Positions 26,206 through 34,768 of a stretch of 64,000 bases of DNA are shown one piece after another. Positions within the stretch are counted from its first letter, which is position 1, and the number at the start of each line of letters is the position of its first letter. This DNA comes from Levilactobacillus yonginensis. Lineage in GTDB: Bacteria > Bacillota > Bacilli > Lactobacillales > Lactobacillaceae. The notes below the pieces were generated by a model that saw nothing but the letters and a program-made list of their open reading frames with translations, made no database searches and was not told the origin of the DNA. The position numbers and the translations under genes were made by a program. The stretch lies in contig NZ_RHNO01000007.1 in NCBI RefSeq assembly GCF_003946265.1, forward strand, positions 1 through 64,000, read 5' to 3'.

Positions 26206-26638
26206 CTTTACCAACACGTCCTTTTATGACTTTAGATTTCAAAAACAGCGTGAACGACAACTGCACATCAATCGTGTGACAGTCACGTTCGTTCATACTC
26301 AATACGAATCACAAATTCATATTACCACACGTTTTCCCAGTTTCTTGTGAATTATTAAGGAAATATTAACGGATTTTAGGCCAAGAACATGTATTCCCCG
26401 TAATCGTTTTCACGAGATTGTTGTCTTTTAAAAGCCTATTATATCAAGGAACTATTCTTGTTAGCTAGCAAACGTTAGTTCTTTTGCCTGATGAATCCAA
26501 ACACAATTATTTAGTTGACAGCGGCAGCGTTTTCATCCGGTTGGTCAAATTGCAAAATACAAGTTGTTCTCGATGTCGCTTTCTGTACATTACAACTAAA
26601 TCATTTCAGCCAGACTTTGTGAAATAAAATTTTCTGCA
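26206..26638. other. intergenic stretch upstream of the LysM/P60 gene
   Basis: It holds the P60 promoter and repeat box near 26319-26369. Beyond that I see only a plus-strand hairpin (GGAACTA with TAGTTC, about 26459-26493, followed by TTTT) with no gene in front of it, and no credible frame. Confidence 0.5.
26319..26369 (-). promoter_or_regulatory. P60 promoter with tandem TTAATA box
   Basis: On the minus strand TGG-TAATAT (-10 at 26319-26324) is an extended -10 without a clear -35. Directly upstream, TTAATA occurs twice with a 5-base gap (26353-26369), an 11-base period typical of OmpR-family response-regulator sites such as those of PhoP or WalR. The regulator is inferred, not shown. Confidence 0.4.
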
Positions 26639-26639
26639 C

Positions 26640-26667
26640 AAAAAAACGGGCGTCTTTACGCCCGTTT
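26640..26667 (-). terminator. DUF1002 gene terminator
   Basis: AAACGGGCGT AAAG ACGCCCGTTT on the minus strand followed by TTTT, about 30 bases past the stop. Confidence 0.85.
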
Positions 26668-26695
26668 ATTAGTTATCTCACCGTTCCGGTGACTT

Positions 26696-27736
26696 TTAAT
26701 TGCCTAATCCTTTAAAGAAATTAACGATGCTGTTCCAAATTCTCACAATGAAATTCTCAGCTTTTTGGGCATCAGCACTGTTTGCAAAGTCTTTCACACC
26801 CGCCATTTTATTGCCAATACTGTTGGCTAGACTATTTGCCACATTTGTTACATTGGTGACGTAACTCTTACTCGTAGAAACTGGGGCTTGTTGCACCTTG
26901 CTCAAAGCTACCGCGATATTGGTAATCTGTGTTGAACTGGTATTATCAGAAATTCCCCGTTTAGCCAAGGCCTTGTTCAACATGTCTTCAATGTCCGACT
27001 TGGTTGCCAAGTCGTTACCGTTCTGGCGTTGTTTAGCCAAATCAGAGGAAACATCCCCTACGGCAGCCATCAGCTTCCCAGGGTACTTCTTGTCACTACT
27101 GTTTGAATCAATGGCTGGTTGAGTCGCATCCAGCACACCGTTTGCTGCTTGCGTGTTTTCTGAATTCAGCGTTAAACCATCGGCTGCCAGAGCTTTATAA
27201 ACTCCAGTCAGCGCTGACTCACCAGAAACGGACTTATCGGCCGTGACCGTGATAATCACGTCCTTAACCCCGGCCATCGTGGCAACCATCGCATATTGCT
27301 GAGAGGTCACTTCTGTAATGTTATTACTACCATTGTAGTTGGCAATGTTGACTTTGACGCCGGTACCAGGGTCCGCTGGTGCTAACGCCACGGAACTGAT
27401 CATACTGGCATCGGTCGTCCCAGCTGAATTCAGATACTTCGCGTAATCACTACCGGAAGCGGTCAACGACGTATAATTAGACTTAACGCCCAACGCGTTT
27501 GAAACGGTATCCTTGTCCTCGCTAGCCAATCCAGCGCCGTAAACCACGTACGCCTTGGAGAGTGCCTTGGTCTGAACGGTACTGCCACTATCAGACGAAG
27601 TGCTGTCACCAGTTGTGCTACTCGTCGTATCTGCAGTGTCCGCTGTATCGGCGTGGACCCGAACGGTACTACCACCAATTCCCACAGCCAAAACGGCGGC
27701 TGCAAGTCCTAAAATAACGTGTTTGAGTTTCATCAT
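26696..27736 (-). CDS. secreted DUF1002 family protein
   Basis: Exported protein of unknown role. 346 residues: signal peptide (MKLKHVILGLAAAVLAVGIGGSTVRVHA), a short Thr/Ser/Asp-rich spacer, then a DUF1002 domain (SKAYVVYGAGLASEDKDTVSNALGV ... SQQYAMVATMAGVKDVIITVTADKSVSGESALTGVYKAL). The C-terminal part is helical (ADAQKAENFIVRIWNSIVNFFKGLGN). Two adjacent ATGs (27736, 27733) are possible; the second has better spacing to AGAGG. Lies between two NlpC/P60 hydrolases, but no functional link is proven. Confidence 0.8.
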   Translation of the reverse strand: MMKLKHVILGLAAAVLAVGIGGSTVRVHADTADTADTTSSTTGDSTSSDSGSTVQTKALSKAYVVYGAGLASEDKDTVSNALGVKSNYTSLTASGSDYAKYLNSAGTTDASMISSVALAPADPGTGVKVNIANYNGSNNITEVTSQQYAMVATMAGVKDVIITVTADKSVSGESALTGVYKALAADGLTLNSENTQAANGVLDATQPAIDSNSSDKKYPGKLMAAVGDVSSDLAKQRQNGNDLATKSDIEDMLNKALAKRGISDNTSSTQITNIAVALSKVQQAPVSTSKSYVTNVTNVANSLANSIGNKMAGVKDFANSADAQKAENFIVRIWNSIVNFFKGLGN

Positions 27737-27781
27737 GATTCCTCTCTTTTCACTTTTTTCTTAATCGATTCCCTTAAGCTG

Positions 27782-27790
27782 AGTATAGCA
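27782..27790 (-). promoter_or_regulatory. DUF1002 gene promoter, extended -10
   Basis: TGC-TATACT on the minus strand about 45 bases before the start; no clear -35. Confidence 0.5.
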
Positions 27791-27849
27791 TGGACCGTGT
27801 AGCTGACCGCATTTTAGCCCAGACCTTAGAGAATTCTTCAGACTTGAAA

Positions 27850-28743
27850 TTATTGCCAGAACCGCCGTGCACCAGCATATTCAGCCGCAAATTTCGGTGT
27901 TGTCAGAGAGGTTAACCGGACGTTTTCGCCCGGTTTAGGTGCGTGTAAGACCTGTCCGCTACCTGCATAGAGTCCGACGTGGTGAATTGCCCCCGTACCA
28001 TGTTCCCGGGCAAAGAAGACGAGGTCCCCAGCCGCCAACGCCTCTGGGGCGATGGGATAACCATTCGCAAACTGGTCTTGAGCATCTCGCGGTACCGTGT
28101 ATCCCAGCGCTCGATGTAAGGCGTAAACTAAACCAGAACAATCAAACCCTTGTGGGGTAATGCCACCCCACAGGTACGGCGTATCAATGAACTGTTTGCC
28201 TAGCGTTAATAACCGACTGCCATCATCGGCACCAGTAACGCCCAGCTTAGCAGCACTCGCCGAAATCCAGCCGCGGCCTAAGGGCGTCACTACTTGAATC
28301 CACTCTGAATCTTGGCCAGTGGTCGTCAAAATCGTGCCCAATGGTAACTGCGCAATCGGTTGACGGTCACCGTCAAGTAAAGGTGTTTCAGGTTGTACGA
28401 GCCGGACCGTGGTCGTGGGATATTCCAGTTCTTCGTCGTCAGCAGTCATCTGTGATAATGGTAACCAGCCTGGATACCCCCGCCGCTCTTGACGATTATC
28501 TTGACGCTTAACAAAGACATGAGCCCAGTCACCTTCAACCCGATCCAAGACGACGCGGTCGTTGAATAATGCCTCGGTAACAATACAGTCTTGATCAGAT
28601 AGGCGCTCCTGGTCTGCAGGCTGCAAGCTCGCTAACCATTTGGTCAAATCGCCATCTTGTATGTAGTCTTGATCCACTTCAGTTACAGCAGTCGGCGCTG
28701 ACCAAACCAGTGCCGTCGGAACCTTGATCCGTCTAATTTCCAT
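27850..28743 (-). CDS. NlpC/P60 family peptidase with SH3-like domains (YkfC type)
   Basis: About 297 residues without a signal peptide, so probably a cytoplasmic gamma-D-glutamyl-diamino acid endopeptidase acting on recycled muropeptides. Two SH3-like segments precede the catalytic domain (DRVEGDWAHVFVKRQ... and LPLGTILTTTGQDSEWIQVVTPLGRGWISASAAKLG). The C40 domain has Cys in FDCSGLVYALHRALG, His in AIHHVGLYAG and HAPKPGENV. ATG 28743 (MEIRRIKVPTALVW) follows GGAGGC by about nine bases. Confidence 0.85.
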   Translation of the reverse strand: MEIRRIKVPTALVWSAPTAVTEVDQDYIQDGDLTKWLASLQPADQERLSDQDCIVTEALFNDRVVLDRVEGDWAHVFVKRQDNRQERRGYPGWLPLSQMTADDEELEYPTTTVRLVQPETPLLDGDRQPIAQLPLGTILTTTGQDSEWIQVVTPLGRGWISASAAKLGVTGADDGSRLLTLGKQFIDTPYLWGGITPQGFDCSGLVYALHRALGYTVPRDAQDQFANGYPIAPEALAAGDLVFFAREHGTGAIHHVGLYAGSGQVLHAPKPGENVRLTSLTTPKFAAEYAGARRFWQ

Positions 28744-28877
28744 TAAAACCGCCTCCAGTGTCTTTACGTCCAATATACCAATAATTTCGAAAACTTACTA
28801 GTTGAGGACGTGACTTTCTTTAAATCCGGTCCGAAAAAAAGAGCATCTGGCTCTCAGTCGCAGATACTCTTTCCAGG

Positions 28878-30902
28878 TTATTTCAGTTGTAGGTAAGCTT
28901 GTACGACGGCGTCTGGGGTAAAACCAGCCATCTTCATCACGGCTGGACCATTTCCACTCGCACCAAACTGTTCCTGTAATAAAGCGGTTCCATCAAGTCC
29001 GATGTACCTATACCAATCACCACCGCTGGCCATTTCAATGGCTACTCGGCGACGAAGATGGGCTGGCAACACACTCTCACGGTAGTCTGCTGACTGCGCA
29101 TTGAAGGTCGCCATTCCCGGCATGGAAACGACCCGGACATCGTGGCCCAACGCTAATAATTTTTCCTGTGCTTGTAAGGCTAACTGAACTTCAGAACCAG
29201 AAGCCATCAGAATCCCTTCTGCCTCATCCTGAGCATCGGCGACCACGTACGCTCCCCGCTTAACACCGCTCCGAACGCGAGCAGCAGGCTTAGGTAACGT
29301 CGGCAACCCCTGACGGGTCAACACGATTGCTGTTGGGTGATCAGTTGCTAGTAGTGCTTCACGCCAAGCGGCGACCGTCTCATTGCCATCGGCTGGCCGA
29401 TAGACAGTGAGCCCCGGAATCGACCGTAATGCTGCTAATTGTTCCACTGGTTCATGAGTCGGGCCATCCTCACCCACGGCTAATGAATCATGGGTAAAGA
29501 CGTAAATTACGGGTAGTTGTTGTAGCGCTGCCAAACGAATGGCTGGCTTCATGTAGTCCGAGAAAACAAAGAACGTTGACCCGTAAACTCGGGTCCCACC
29601 ATGTAGCGCAATACCGTTCATTGCTGCAGCTTCGGCAAATTCCCGCACGCCAAACCACAGGTTACGACCAGTTAGATTATCCGGTGCAAACCGTTCTTCA
29701 TCGTTGACAGCCGTCTTGTTGGAACTAAAGAGATCGGCGGACCCACCCCACAGGTTTGGACACTGGGCACTCAATTGTTGCAAGACCTCATGACCACTGG
29801 CACGTGAGGCCAATGCATCCTTCTTATAATAAGTTGGTAATTGCTGATCTAAGTCAGCTGGAACGGCCTTACTGATACCTTTAGCAAACTGAGCTGCTAA
29901 TTCAGGCTCCTCATTTGAGTACCGGGCAATGAGATTGGACCATTCCTGATGGCTTGCCCAGCCACGCGACTTGATGGTGGTCATAAACCGTTCGTGAACC
30001 GCCGCTGGTACCGTGAAAGGATCGGCATTCCAGTGATAGAATTTCCGAGTTGCTGCTAAATCTTCATCATTTAGTGGTGCGCCGTGAACCTTGTTTGTAC
30101 CAGCATTAGGACTCCCGGCCCCAATTTCGGTTTTCACTTCAATTAAGGTTGGACCGTCCACATTAGCCTTAGCCGCTTCAATGGCGCGATTAATTGCCGA
30201 CAAGTCGTTACCATCTTCAACCAACCAGTAGTTCCACCCGTAACTGGTAAAGCGCTGGCCGACATTGTCATGACTAGCATTGGCCAGGGGACCATCGAGT
30301 GAAATATCGTTTGAATCATACAACACAATTAGTTTGTTTAAGTTTAACTGGCCCGCTAGGCTAGCAGACTCTGCTGCTACCCCTTCCAGCAGGTCGCCGT
30401 CCCCACATAATGCGTAAGTATAGTGATCGACAACATCAAACCCATCTTGATTATAATCCCCGCGCAGATGAGCTTCTGCCATGGCCATCCCCACAGCCAT
30501 GCCGATTCCTTGCCCTAATGGACCCGTTGTGGCGTCAACACCGGGGGTAACCCCGTACTCTGGATGACCAGGCGTTTTACTACCCAATTGTCGAAAATTC
30601 ATTAAATCGTCCCGACTCAACGTAAATCCACTGAGGTGCAATAGGCTGTAGAGCATCGCTGAACCGTGACCTGCGGATAAAACAAACCGATCTCGGTTAA
30701 ACCACTGTGGAAATGAGGGATCCACCCGCAAGTGCCGTGAAAATAGGACGTATGCCATGGGTGCTGCCCCCAATGGCAACCCAGGGTGACCGGAACGAGC
30801 CCGCGAAATCATATCCATGCTCAGCATACGAACGGCATTAACCGCTTGCTGATCAGTTTCATCAAAATTAGTCGATTCGGAACGTGTAGCTGTATTCAAC
30901 AT
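28878..30902 (-). CDS. tkt: transketolase
   Basis: Thiamine-diphosphate enzyme of the pentose phosphate pathway that moves two-carbon units between sugar phosphates. 674 residues with [14 protein letters not shown], the ThDP motif [32 protein letters not shown], and [56 protein letters not shown] 30902 is preceded by GAGG at nine bases. Single-gene unit; upstream lies a promoter and a cluster of palindromes. Its neighbour ribokinase feeds ribose phosphate into the same pathway. Confidence 0.96.
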   Translation of the reverse strand: MLNTATRSESTNFDETDQQAVNAVRMLSMDMISRARSGHPGLPLGAAPMAYVLFSRHLRVDPSFPQWFNRDRFVLSAGHGSAMLYSLLHLSGFTLSRDDLMNFRQLGSKTPGHPEYGVTPGVDATTGPLGQGIGMAVGMAMAEAHLRGDYNQDGFDVVDHYTYALCGDGDLLEGVAAESASLAGQLNLNKLIVLYDSNDISLDGPLANASHDNVGQRFTSYGWNYWLVEDGNDLSAINRAIEAAKANVDGPTLIEVKTEIGAGSPNAGTNKVHGAPLNDEDLAATRKFYHWNADPFTVPAAVHERFMTTIKSRGWASHQEWSNLIARYSNEEPELAAQFAKGISKAVPADLDQQLPTYYKKDALASRASGHEVLQQLSAQCPNLWGGSADLFSSNKTAVNDEERFAPDNLTGRNLWFGVREFAEAAAMNGIALHGGTRVYGSTFFVFSDYMKPAIRLAALQQLPVIYVFTHDSLAVGEDGPTHEPVEQLAALRSIPGLTVYRPADGNETVAAWREALLATDHPTAIVLTRQGLPTLPKPAARVRSGVKRGAYVVADAQDEAEGILMASGSEVQLALQAQEKLLALGHDVRVVSMPGMATFNAQSADYRESVLPAHLRRRVAIEMASGGDWYRYIGLDGTALLQEQFGASGNGPAVMKMAGFTPDAVVQAYLQLK

Positions 30903-30967
30903 CACAAATAACCTCACTTAATCCGGCCGGACTGACCACGGCCAATCATTTTCGTTATACCAAAGTA

Positions 30968-31121
30968 CAACCTGGTTGGTGGGTAACTACCAACTTTCAT
31001 AACTATACCAATTAAGCAATTGTAATGCAACTGGTTTTATGAATACTGGTCTATAGCGGTTTAAAAGTCACTTTCCCACTCGTATGAAAATATACCGATT
31101 TCACAATGTTGCAACCGGTTG
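30968..31121. repeat. three CAAC-palindromes upstream of tkt
   Basis: CAACCTGGTTG (30968-30978), CAACTGGTTT (31028-31037) and CAACCGGTTG (31112-31121) are similar palindromic sites in the tkt-rbsK gap. The middle one covers the edge of the tkt -35 and the first lies about 25 bases past the -10. A further GTTGGT/ACCAAC repeat is at 30975-30994. The pattern suggests operators for an unidentified regulator. Confidence 0.45.
31002..31030 (-). promoter_or_regulatory. tkt promoter
   Basis: TTGCAT (31025-31030) and TATAGT (31002-31007) on the minus strand, 17-base spacer, TGG extension before the -10. Leader about 95 bases. Confidence 0.6.
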
Positions 31122-31133
31122 TCACAAATTCTA

Positions 31134-31180
31134 CAAAAAAACGACTATCTTTCCGAAAATTAATCGAAAGATAGTCGTTT
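31134..31180 (-). terminator. rbsK terminator
   Basis: AACGACTATCTTTC and GAAAGATAGTCGTT on the minus strand form a long stem followed by TTTTTTT. Confidence 0.85.
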
Positions 31181-31199
31181 GTTAAGTTATTTTCTGAAA

Positions 31200-32123
31200 C
31201 TAGCCTTTAGCGTTCGCAGCTTGAACTTGATCAAACGTTGGAATCGATGGCATAGCACCTAAACCTTGAACCGTTAATGAACTTGCCCGTTGTGCAAAGA
31301 CTAAAGCCGTGGCAATGTTGCTCAGGTCTGGCAACAGTTGTGAACTCAATGCACCAATGAATGTGTCACCAGCGGCCGTCGTATCCACTGCCTTGACCTT
31401 GAAGGCTGGCACGAACCCATTTTCTTTTTCAGTTGCGTAGTAAGCACCCTTACTCCCAACCGTAATGATCAGGTTTTTGACACCCATTTCACGGAATTTC
31501 TTGGCATTGGCATCCATGGACGCAACGTCAGTCACTTCAATCCCAGTTAATTCAGCACTTTCAGTTTCATTAGGCACCACTAAGTCGGTTACCTTTAAGA
31601 TTTCAGGGTCGATCTTAGCAGCTGGCGCTGGATTCAAAATCGTCGTAACGTCATGTTGCTTAGCTACTTTAAATGCAGCCAACGTGGCCGCCTGTGGCGT
31701 TTCAAACTGGGTGATCAGGAAATCTGCCTTGGCGATTTCACTTTCGCGAGCAACCACTTCAGCCGCCTCAATCTGTTGATTGGATCCCCCGTAAACCAAG
31801 ATACTGTTTTGGCCCGCTTCATCTAACAGAATGAAGGCAGAACCGGTTCCCACCGTCTTGTCCGTGATAACGGCACTGGTGTCAATGTTATCGTTATTCA
31901 GAGATTCTACCATGAAACGACCGGCGTCATCATTGCCGACCTTCCCGATAAAGCTAGTCTGTGCACCAGCTCGGGCAGCAGCAACCGCCTGATTGGCCCC
32001 CTTCCCACCAGCAGCACTCGTCTTGTTTTCAGTAGACAGCGTCTCTCCTGGTTGGGGCATCCGTGCAACTCGTAGCGTCGTATCAACGTTGAGACTTCCC
32101 AGAACCGTAACTTTGTTTGACAT
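31200..32123 (-). CDS. rbsK: ribokinase
   Basis: PfkB-family kinase that phosphorylates D-ribose to ribose 5-phosphate. The 307-residue product has the N-terminal GGKGANQAVAAARAGA motif and the C-terminal VDTTAAGDTFIGAL motif with the catalytic Asp. Length normal. The LacI-type regulator lies directly upstream and a perfect palindrome overlaps the rbsK -10. No ribose transporter or RbsD is in the window, so ribose must enter through a system encoded elsewhere. Confidence 0.94.
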   Translation of the reverse strand: MSNKVTVLGSLNVDTTLRVARMPQPGETLSTENKTSAAGGKGANQAVAAARAGAQTSFIGKVGNDDAGRFMVESLNNDNIDTSAVITDKTVGTGSAFILLDEAGQNSILVYGGSNQQIEAAEVVARESEIAKADFLITQFETPQAATLAAFKVAKQHDVTTILNPAPAAKIDPEILKVTDLVVPNETESAELTGIEVTDVASMDANAKKFREMGVKNLIITVGSKGAYYATEKENGFVPAFKVKAVDTTAAGDTFIGALSSQLLPDLSNIATALVFAQRASSLTVQGLGAMPSIPTFDQVQAANAKG

Positions 32124-32155
32124 AATTAACTTTCACTCCTTAAGCAGAATCGTTT

Positions 32156-32169
32156 GTAAAACGTTTTAC
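32156..32169. promoter_or_regulatory. operator palindrome for the LacI-type regulator
   Basis: GTAAAACGTTTTAC is a perfect 14-bp palindrome centred on CG, the hallmark of LacI/GalR-family operators. It contains the rbsK -10 box, a position that favours repression by RbsR; CcpA is a less likely binder because the half-sites are one base longer than cre. Confidence 0.65.
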
Positions 32170-32191
32170 GTATTGCCGACACACTGGGCAA
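32163..32191 (-). promoter_or_regulatory. rbsK promoter
   Basis: TTGCCC (32186-32191) and TAAAAC (32163-32168) on the minus strand with a 17-base spacer; the -10 lies within the operator palindrome. Confidence 0.5.
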
Positions 32192-32252
32192 CCCGTTTTG
32201 AATAACCCTAGCGTATCATGTTTCGAAAAGGCTTACAAGAACTAAATAAAAT

Positions 32253-33260
32253 TTATTTCACCGGCCCCGTGCTTTCACGGTCCCGCAGTTCAACCGGTAA
32301 ATTGACCAGTTGCTCTGGTTGGCGTTGGTCCTGAATTCGATTGATCAGCAAGGTCGTTGCCTGCTGGCCCATCGTCACAACTGGCTGATGAATCGTACTC
32401 AGCTTGGGGACAACGTACTCATCCAAGTCGATGTCATCGTACCCCAATACCGAAATGTCCTCGGGAACCTTGAGGCCCTGTTCATGTAATCCACGAATCA
32501 GGCCCAGGGCCGTCTCATCGTTAATGGCAAAGACTGCCGTTGGTTTCTGAGCTAAGACAGCTGAGGTGGCCTGGTAGCCCCCTAATTTCGTCATGGCTGC
32601 CGTCACAACTGCCGTAGTGGCCAATTGCACACCCAGCTCAGCCAATTGCTTGCGAAACCCATCCAACCGAATCAGTAAGTTTTGGGTGGGATGCTCGGGC
32701 ATCACCACGGCAATTCGTTGGTGTCCCAGCGCTACTAAATGCTGTGCAGCCAGCTGTCCTCCCTGTTGATCATTAATTCGGACCCGGTCAACGCTGGGGC
32801 CGCCGTTCTGATCGATCAGCAGGTAAGGAATCCCATTTTTCTTTAAGATATTATCAATTGCTTCACCCGTGATGGAGGCACTCGCAATAATCAGGCCATC
32901 CACCGCCCGTTTAATCAGTTCTTGGAGGTAATAACTTTCTAATTTTTCGTCATGATTAGCGCCAAAAATCAACGGGATGAAGTGCCGCTCCCGACTGGTC
33001 TGCTGAACACCGCGAATGAACATACTGAAGAAAGGGTTCCCCAGGTTTGGCACCAACACACCAATGGTCTGCGCGGACTTCATGATTAAATTACGGGCGT
33101 TGAAGTCGGGCACGTAGCCCATCTCTTCTTGTAGTTGATGGACCCGTCGACGCGTATCCAGGCTAAAACGTTCGCCCTTGCCATTCAGAATCTGTGAAAC
33201 TGTCGTGACCGAGACGCCCGCCGCTTCTGCAAGGTCCCGAATCGTTACTTTACGTGTCAT
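32253..33260 (-). CDS. rbsR: LacI-family transcriptional regulator, probable ribose repressor
   Basis: DNA-binding repressor of about 335 residues: N-terminal LacI helix-turn-helix (MTRKVTIRDLAEAAGVSVTTVSQILNGKGERFSLDTRRRV) and a sugar-binding domain (IGVLVPNLGNPFFSMFIRGVQQ ... VLGYDDIDLDEYVVPKLSTIHQPV). ATG 33260 follows GGAGG by five to six bases; the frame upstream to 33296 crosses the promoter. Ribose as effector is inferred from the adjacent ribokinase and the operator on its promoter. Confidence 0.85.
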   Translation of the reverse strand: MTRKVTIRDLAEAAGVSVTTVSQILNGKGERFSLDTRRRVHQLQEEMGYVPDFNARNLIMKSAQTIGVLVPNLGNPFFSMFIRGVQQTSRERHFIPLIFGANHDEKLESYYLQELIKRAVDGLIIASASITGEAIDNILKKNGIPYLLIDQNGGPSVDRVRINDQQGGQLAAQHLVALGHQRIAVVMPEHPTQNLLIRLDGFRKQLAELGVQLATTAVVTAAMTKLGGYQATSAVLAQKPTAVFAINDETALGLIRGLHEQGLKVPEDISVLGYDDIDLDEYVVPKLSTIHQPVVTMGQQATTLLINRIQDQRQPEQLVNLPVELRDRESTGPVK

Positions 33261-33294
33261 AGCAACCTCCACCATTTCCTTTAAACCTGTACTC

Positions 33295-33300
33295 ATTATA
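33295..33300 (-). promoter_or_regulatory. rbsR promoter -10 box
   Basis: Perfect TATAAT on the minus strand, 35 bases before the ATG. No convincing -35 at 16-18 bases. It lies downstream of the structured element at 33379-33548, so that element is not required to be part of the rbsR mRNA. Confidence 0.45.
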
Positions 33301-33378
33301 CCCCACGCCCGGGTAAATTATGTGACCAATTTTGATTAATCATCTAATGCGTTGGATTCTCCCAAATCCGTCGTCTCC

Positions 33379-33548
33379 GGCGGTCAAAGCGAGGGCCAGC
33401 TGTGGGGATCGGAGAAAGCCAGAGGGCGGTCTTTCTCCTCGACTTGCAGCCTCGGCAAATCACCGAAGCTTCAAGCTCGTCCCACGATATCACTTGGCCA
33501 ACCCACCAAGTGATATCGTCTGCACAGCTGACCCCCGCTTTGACCGCC
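33379..33548 (-). ncRNA. structured intergenic element, copy C
   Basis: Read on the minus strand. Outer helix: 26 consecutive pairs between 33523-33548 and 33379-33404, two of them G-U. Apical hairpin with ACGATATCACTTGG and its perfect complement. Then GGGACGAGCTTG, a hairpin GCTTCGG/CCGAGGC with GGTGA at its loop, AAGTCGA, hairpin GGAGAAAG/CTTTCTCC (33431-33438 with 33411-33418) with loop ACCGCCCTCTGG, and CCGATCCCCAC. Core segments match copies A and B while the stems differ and compensate. Lies between the aldo/keto reductase terminator and the rbsR promoter; no own promoter is evident. Confidence 0.65.
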
Positions 33549-33655
33549 TCCGACTTCATTGGTGACTAAAATTTCAACTTTGTGCGACCTAACCTGCATA
33601 ACAATTAGCAATCAAAATTTACCCTAATAAAATTACTTTAAAACCCTATTAGACA

Positions 33656-33688
33656 CAAAAATGGCCATCAAGTTGCGACAGCCATTTT
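33656..33688 (-). terminator. aldo/keto reductase terminator
   Basis: AAATGGC and GCCATTTTT pair on the minus strand around a 14-base loop, ending in T's, about 20 bases past the stop. Confidence 0.65.
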
Positions 33689-33705
33689 GAATATTCCAAT
33701 TAAAA

Positions 33706-34695
33706 TTAAGCTTTTAAAATCTTATCGATAGCAGCTAATTGCTCCGGATCAAATTCTAAGTTCTGGACTGCCTTGATATTTTCCAACAAGTGTTCAGACT
33801 TAGATGCCCCAGTAATCACACTGGTAATCACCAGATTGTGCAACAACCAGGCCAGTGCCATGTGTGACAGTTTTTGACCACGACTCTGCGCAATCTGATT
33901 CAGACCTAACAGCTTGTGATAAAGCTTGTCACGCCCCTGCTTCAAGATGTATTCACTGGACCAGTGAATATCAACGTCTTCAGGAATCCCATCCAAGTAT
34001 TTGTCAGTCAATAAGCCCTCACATAAGGGACCGTACGCAATCGCGCCGGCATTATTTTCCCGTAAGCGGTCAAATAACCCGTCGTCGGCAGCAGACTGAT
34101 TCAGCATATTATAAGAAACTTGGTCGACCACAAATGGTGTATGCAAGTCTTTAAATATTTTGATCATTGCCAGAGCTTGTGGCGCCGTGTAATTAGAAAT
34201 ACCAACGTACAAAGTCTTACCCTGCTTCACCAGATTATCCAAGGCAACCGCCGTTTCCTCTGGGTCCGTTTCTGGGTCAAACCGGTGACTGTAGAAAATG
34301 TCGACGTAGTCCAAGCCCATGGCTTGAAGTGACCGATCCAATGAAGCGGTCAATGCTTTACGCGAACTCATTTGTCCGTAAGGCCCAGGCCACATGTGGA
34401 AGCCCGCCTTACTACTGATGATCAATTCATCACGGTAGGGCTTCAATTCTCGTTCCAAGACTTGACCAAACAACCGCTCTGCCTCGTAAGAACCAGGACC
34501 ATAGTTGGCTGCTAAATCAAAGCTAAAAATTCCGGCGTCAAACGCCTTGAGAATGATGTCGCGGGTGTCACCGTAATTCGCGTTCTCCCCAAAACTATGC
34601 CACATACCAAAAGAAATAGCTGGTAACTGAAAACCCGTGTTACCAGCCCGCCGAATTGGCATTTTTTCATAACGATGTTCATCTGCAAGATACAT
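33706..34695 (-). CDS. aldo/keto reductase (YghZ/Gpr type)
   Basis: NADPH-dependent reductase of the AKR superfamily. 329 residues with the catalytic set visible: Asp and Tyr in FDLAANYGPGSYEAE, Lys in ELIISSKAGFHMWPGPYG, His in VDIFYSHRFD. The GPYGQMSSRKAL stretch and the N-terminal MPIRRAGNTGFQLPAISFGMW resemble E. coli YghZ (L-glyceraldehyde 3-phosphate reductase), but the substrate is inferred only. Own promoter and terminator. Confidence 0.9.
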   Translation of the reverse strand: MYLADEHRYEKMPIRRAGNTGFQLPAISFGMWHSFGENANYGDTRDIILKAFDAGIFSFDLAANYGPGSYEAERLFGQVLERELKPYRDELIISSKAGFHMWPGPYGQMSSRKALTASLDRSLQAMGLDYVDIFYSHRFDPETDPEETAVALDNLVKQGKTLYVGISNYTAPQALAMIKIFKDLHTPFVVDQVSYNMLNQSAADDGLFDRLRENNAGAIAYGPLCEGLLTDKYLDGIPEDVDIHWSSEYILKQGRDKLYHKLLGLNQIAQSRGQKLSHMALAWLLHNLVITSVITGASKSEHLLENIKAVQNLEFDPEQLAAIDKILKA

Positions 34696-34730
34696 TTTGC
34701 CACTTTCCTTTCCTCTTATACCTAGTGTAA

Positions 34731-34759
34731 AGTATAGAGAATTGGTGTGGACCAGTCAA
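34731..34759 (-). promoter_or_regulatory. aldo/keto reductase promoter
   Basis: TTGACT (34754-34759) and TATACT (34731-34736), 17-base spacer, minus strand. The -35 is next to the murQ stop region. Confidence 0.7.
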
Positions 34760-34768
34760 GCCATGGTG

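Noticed and set aside
33379-33548. Interpretation of element C as a MITE or IS remnant
   Set aside because: The terminal arms of copies A, B and C are unrelated in sequence, there are no obvious target-site duplications, and the stems covary, which is not how transposon ends behave.
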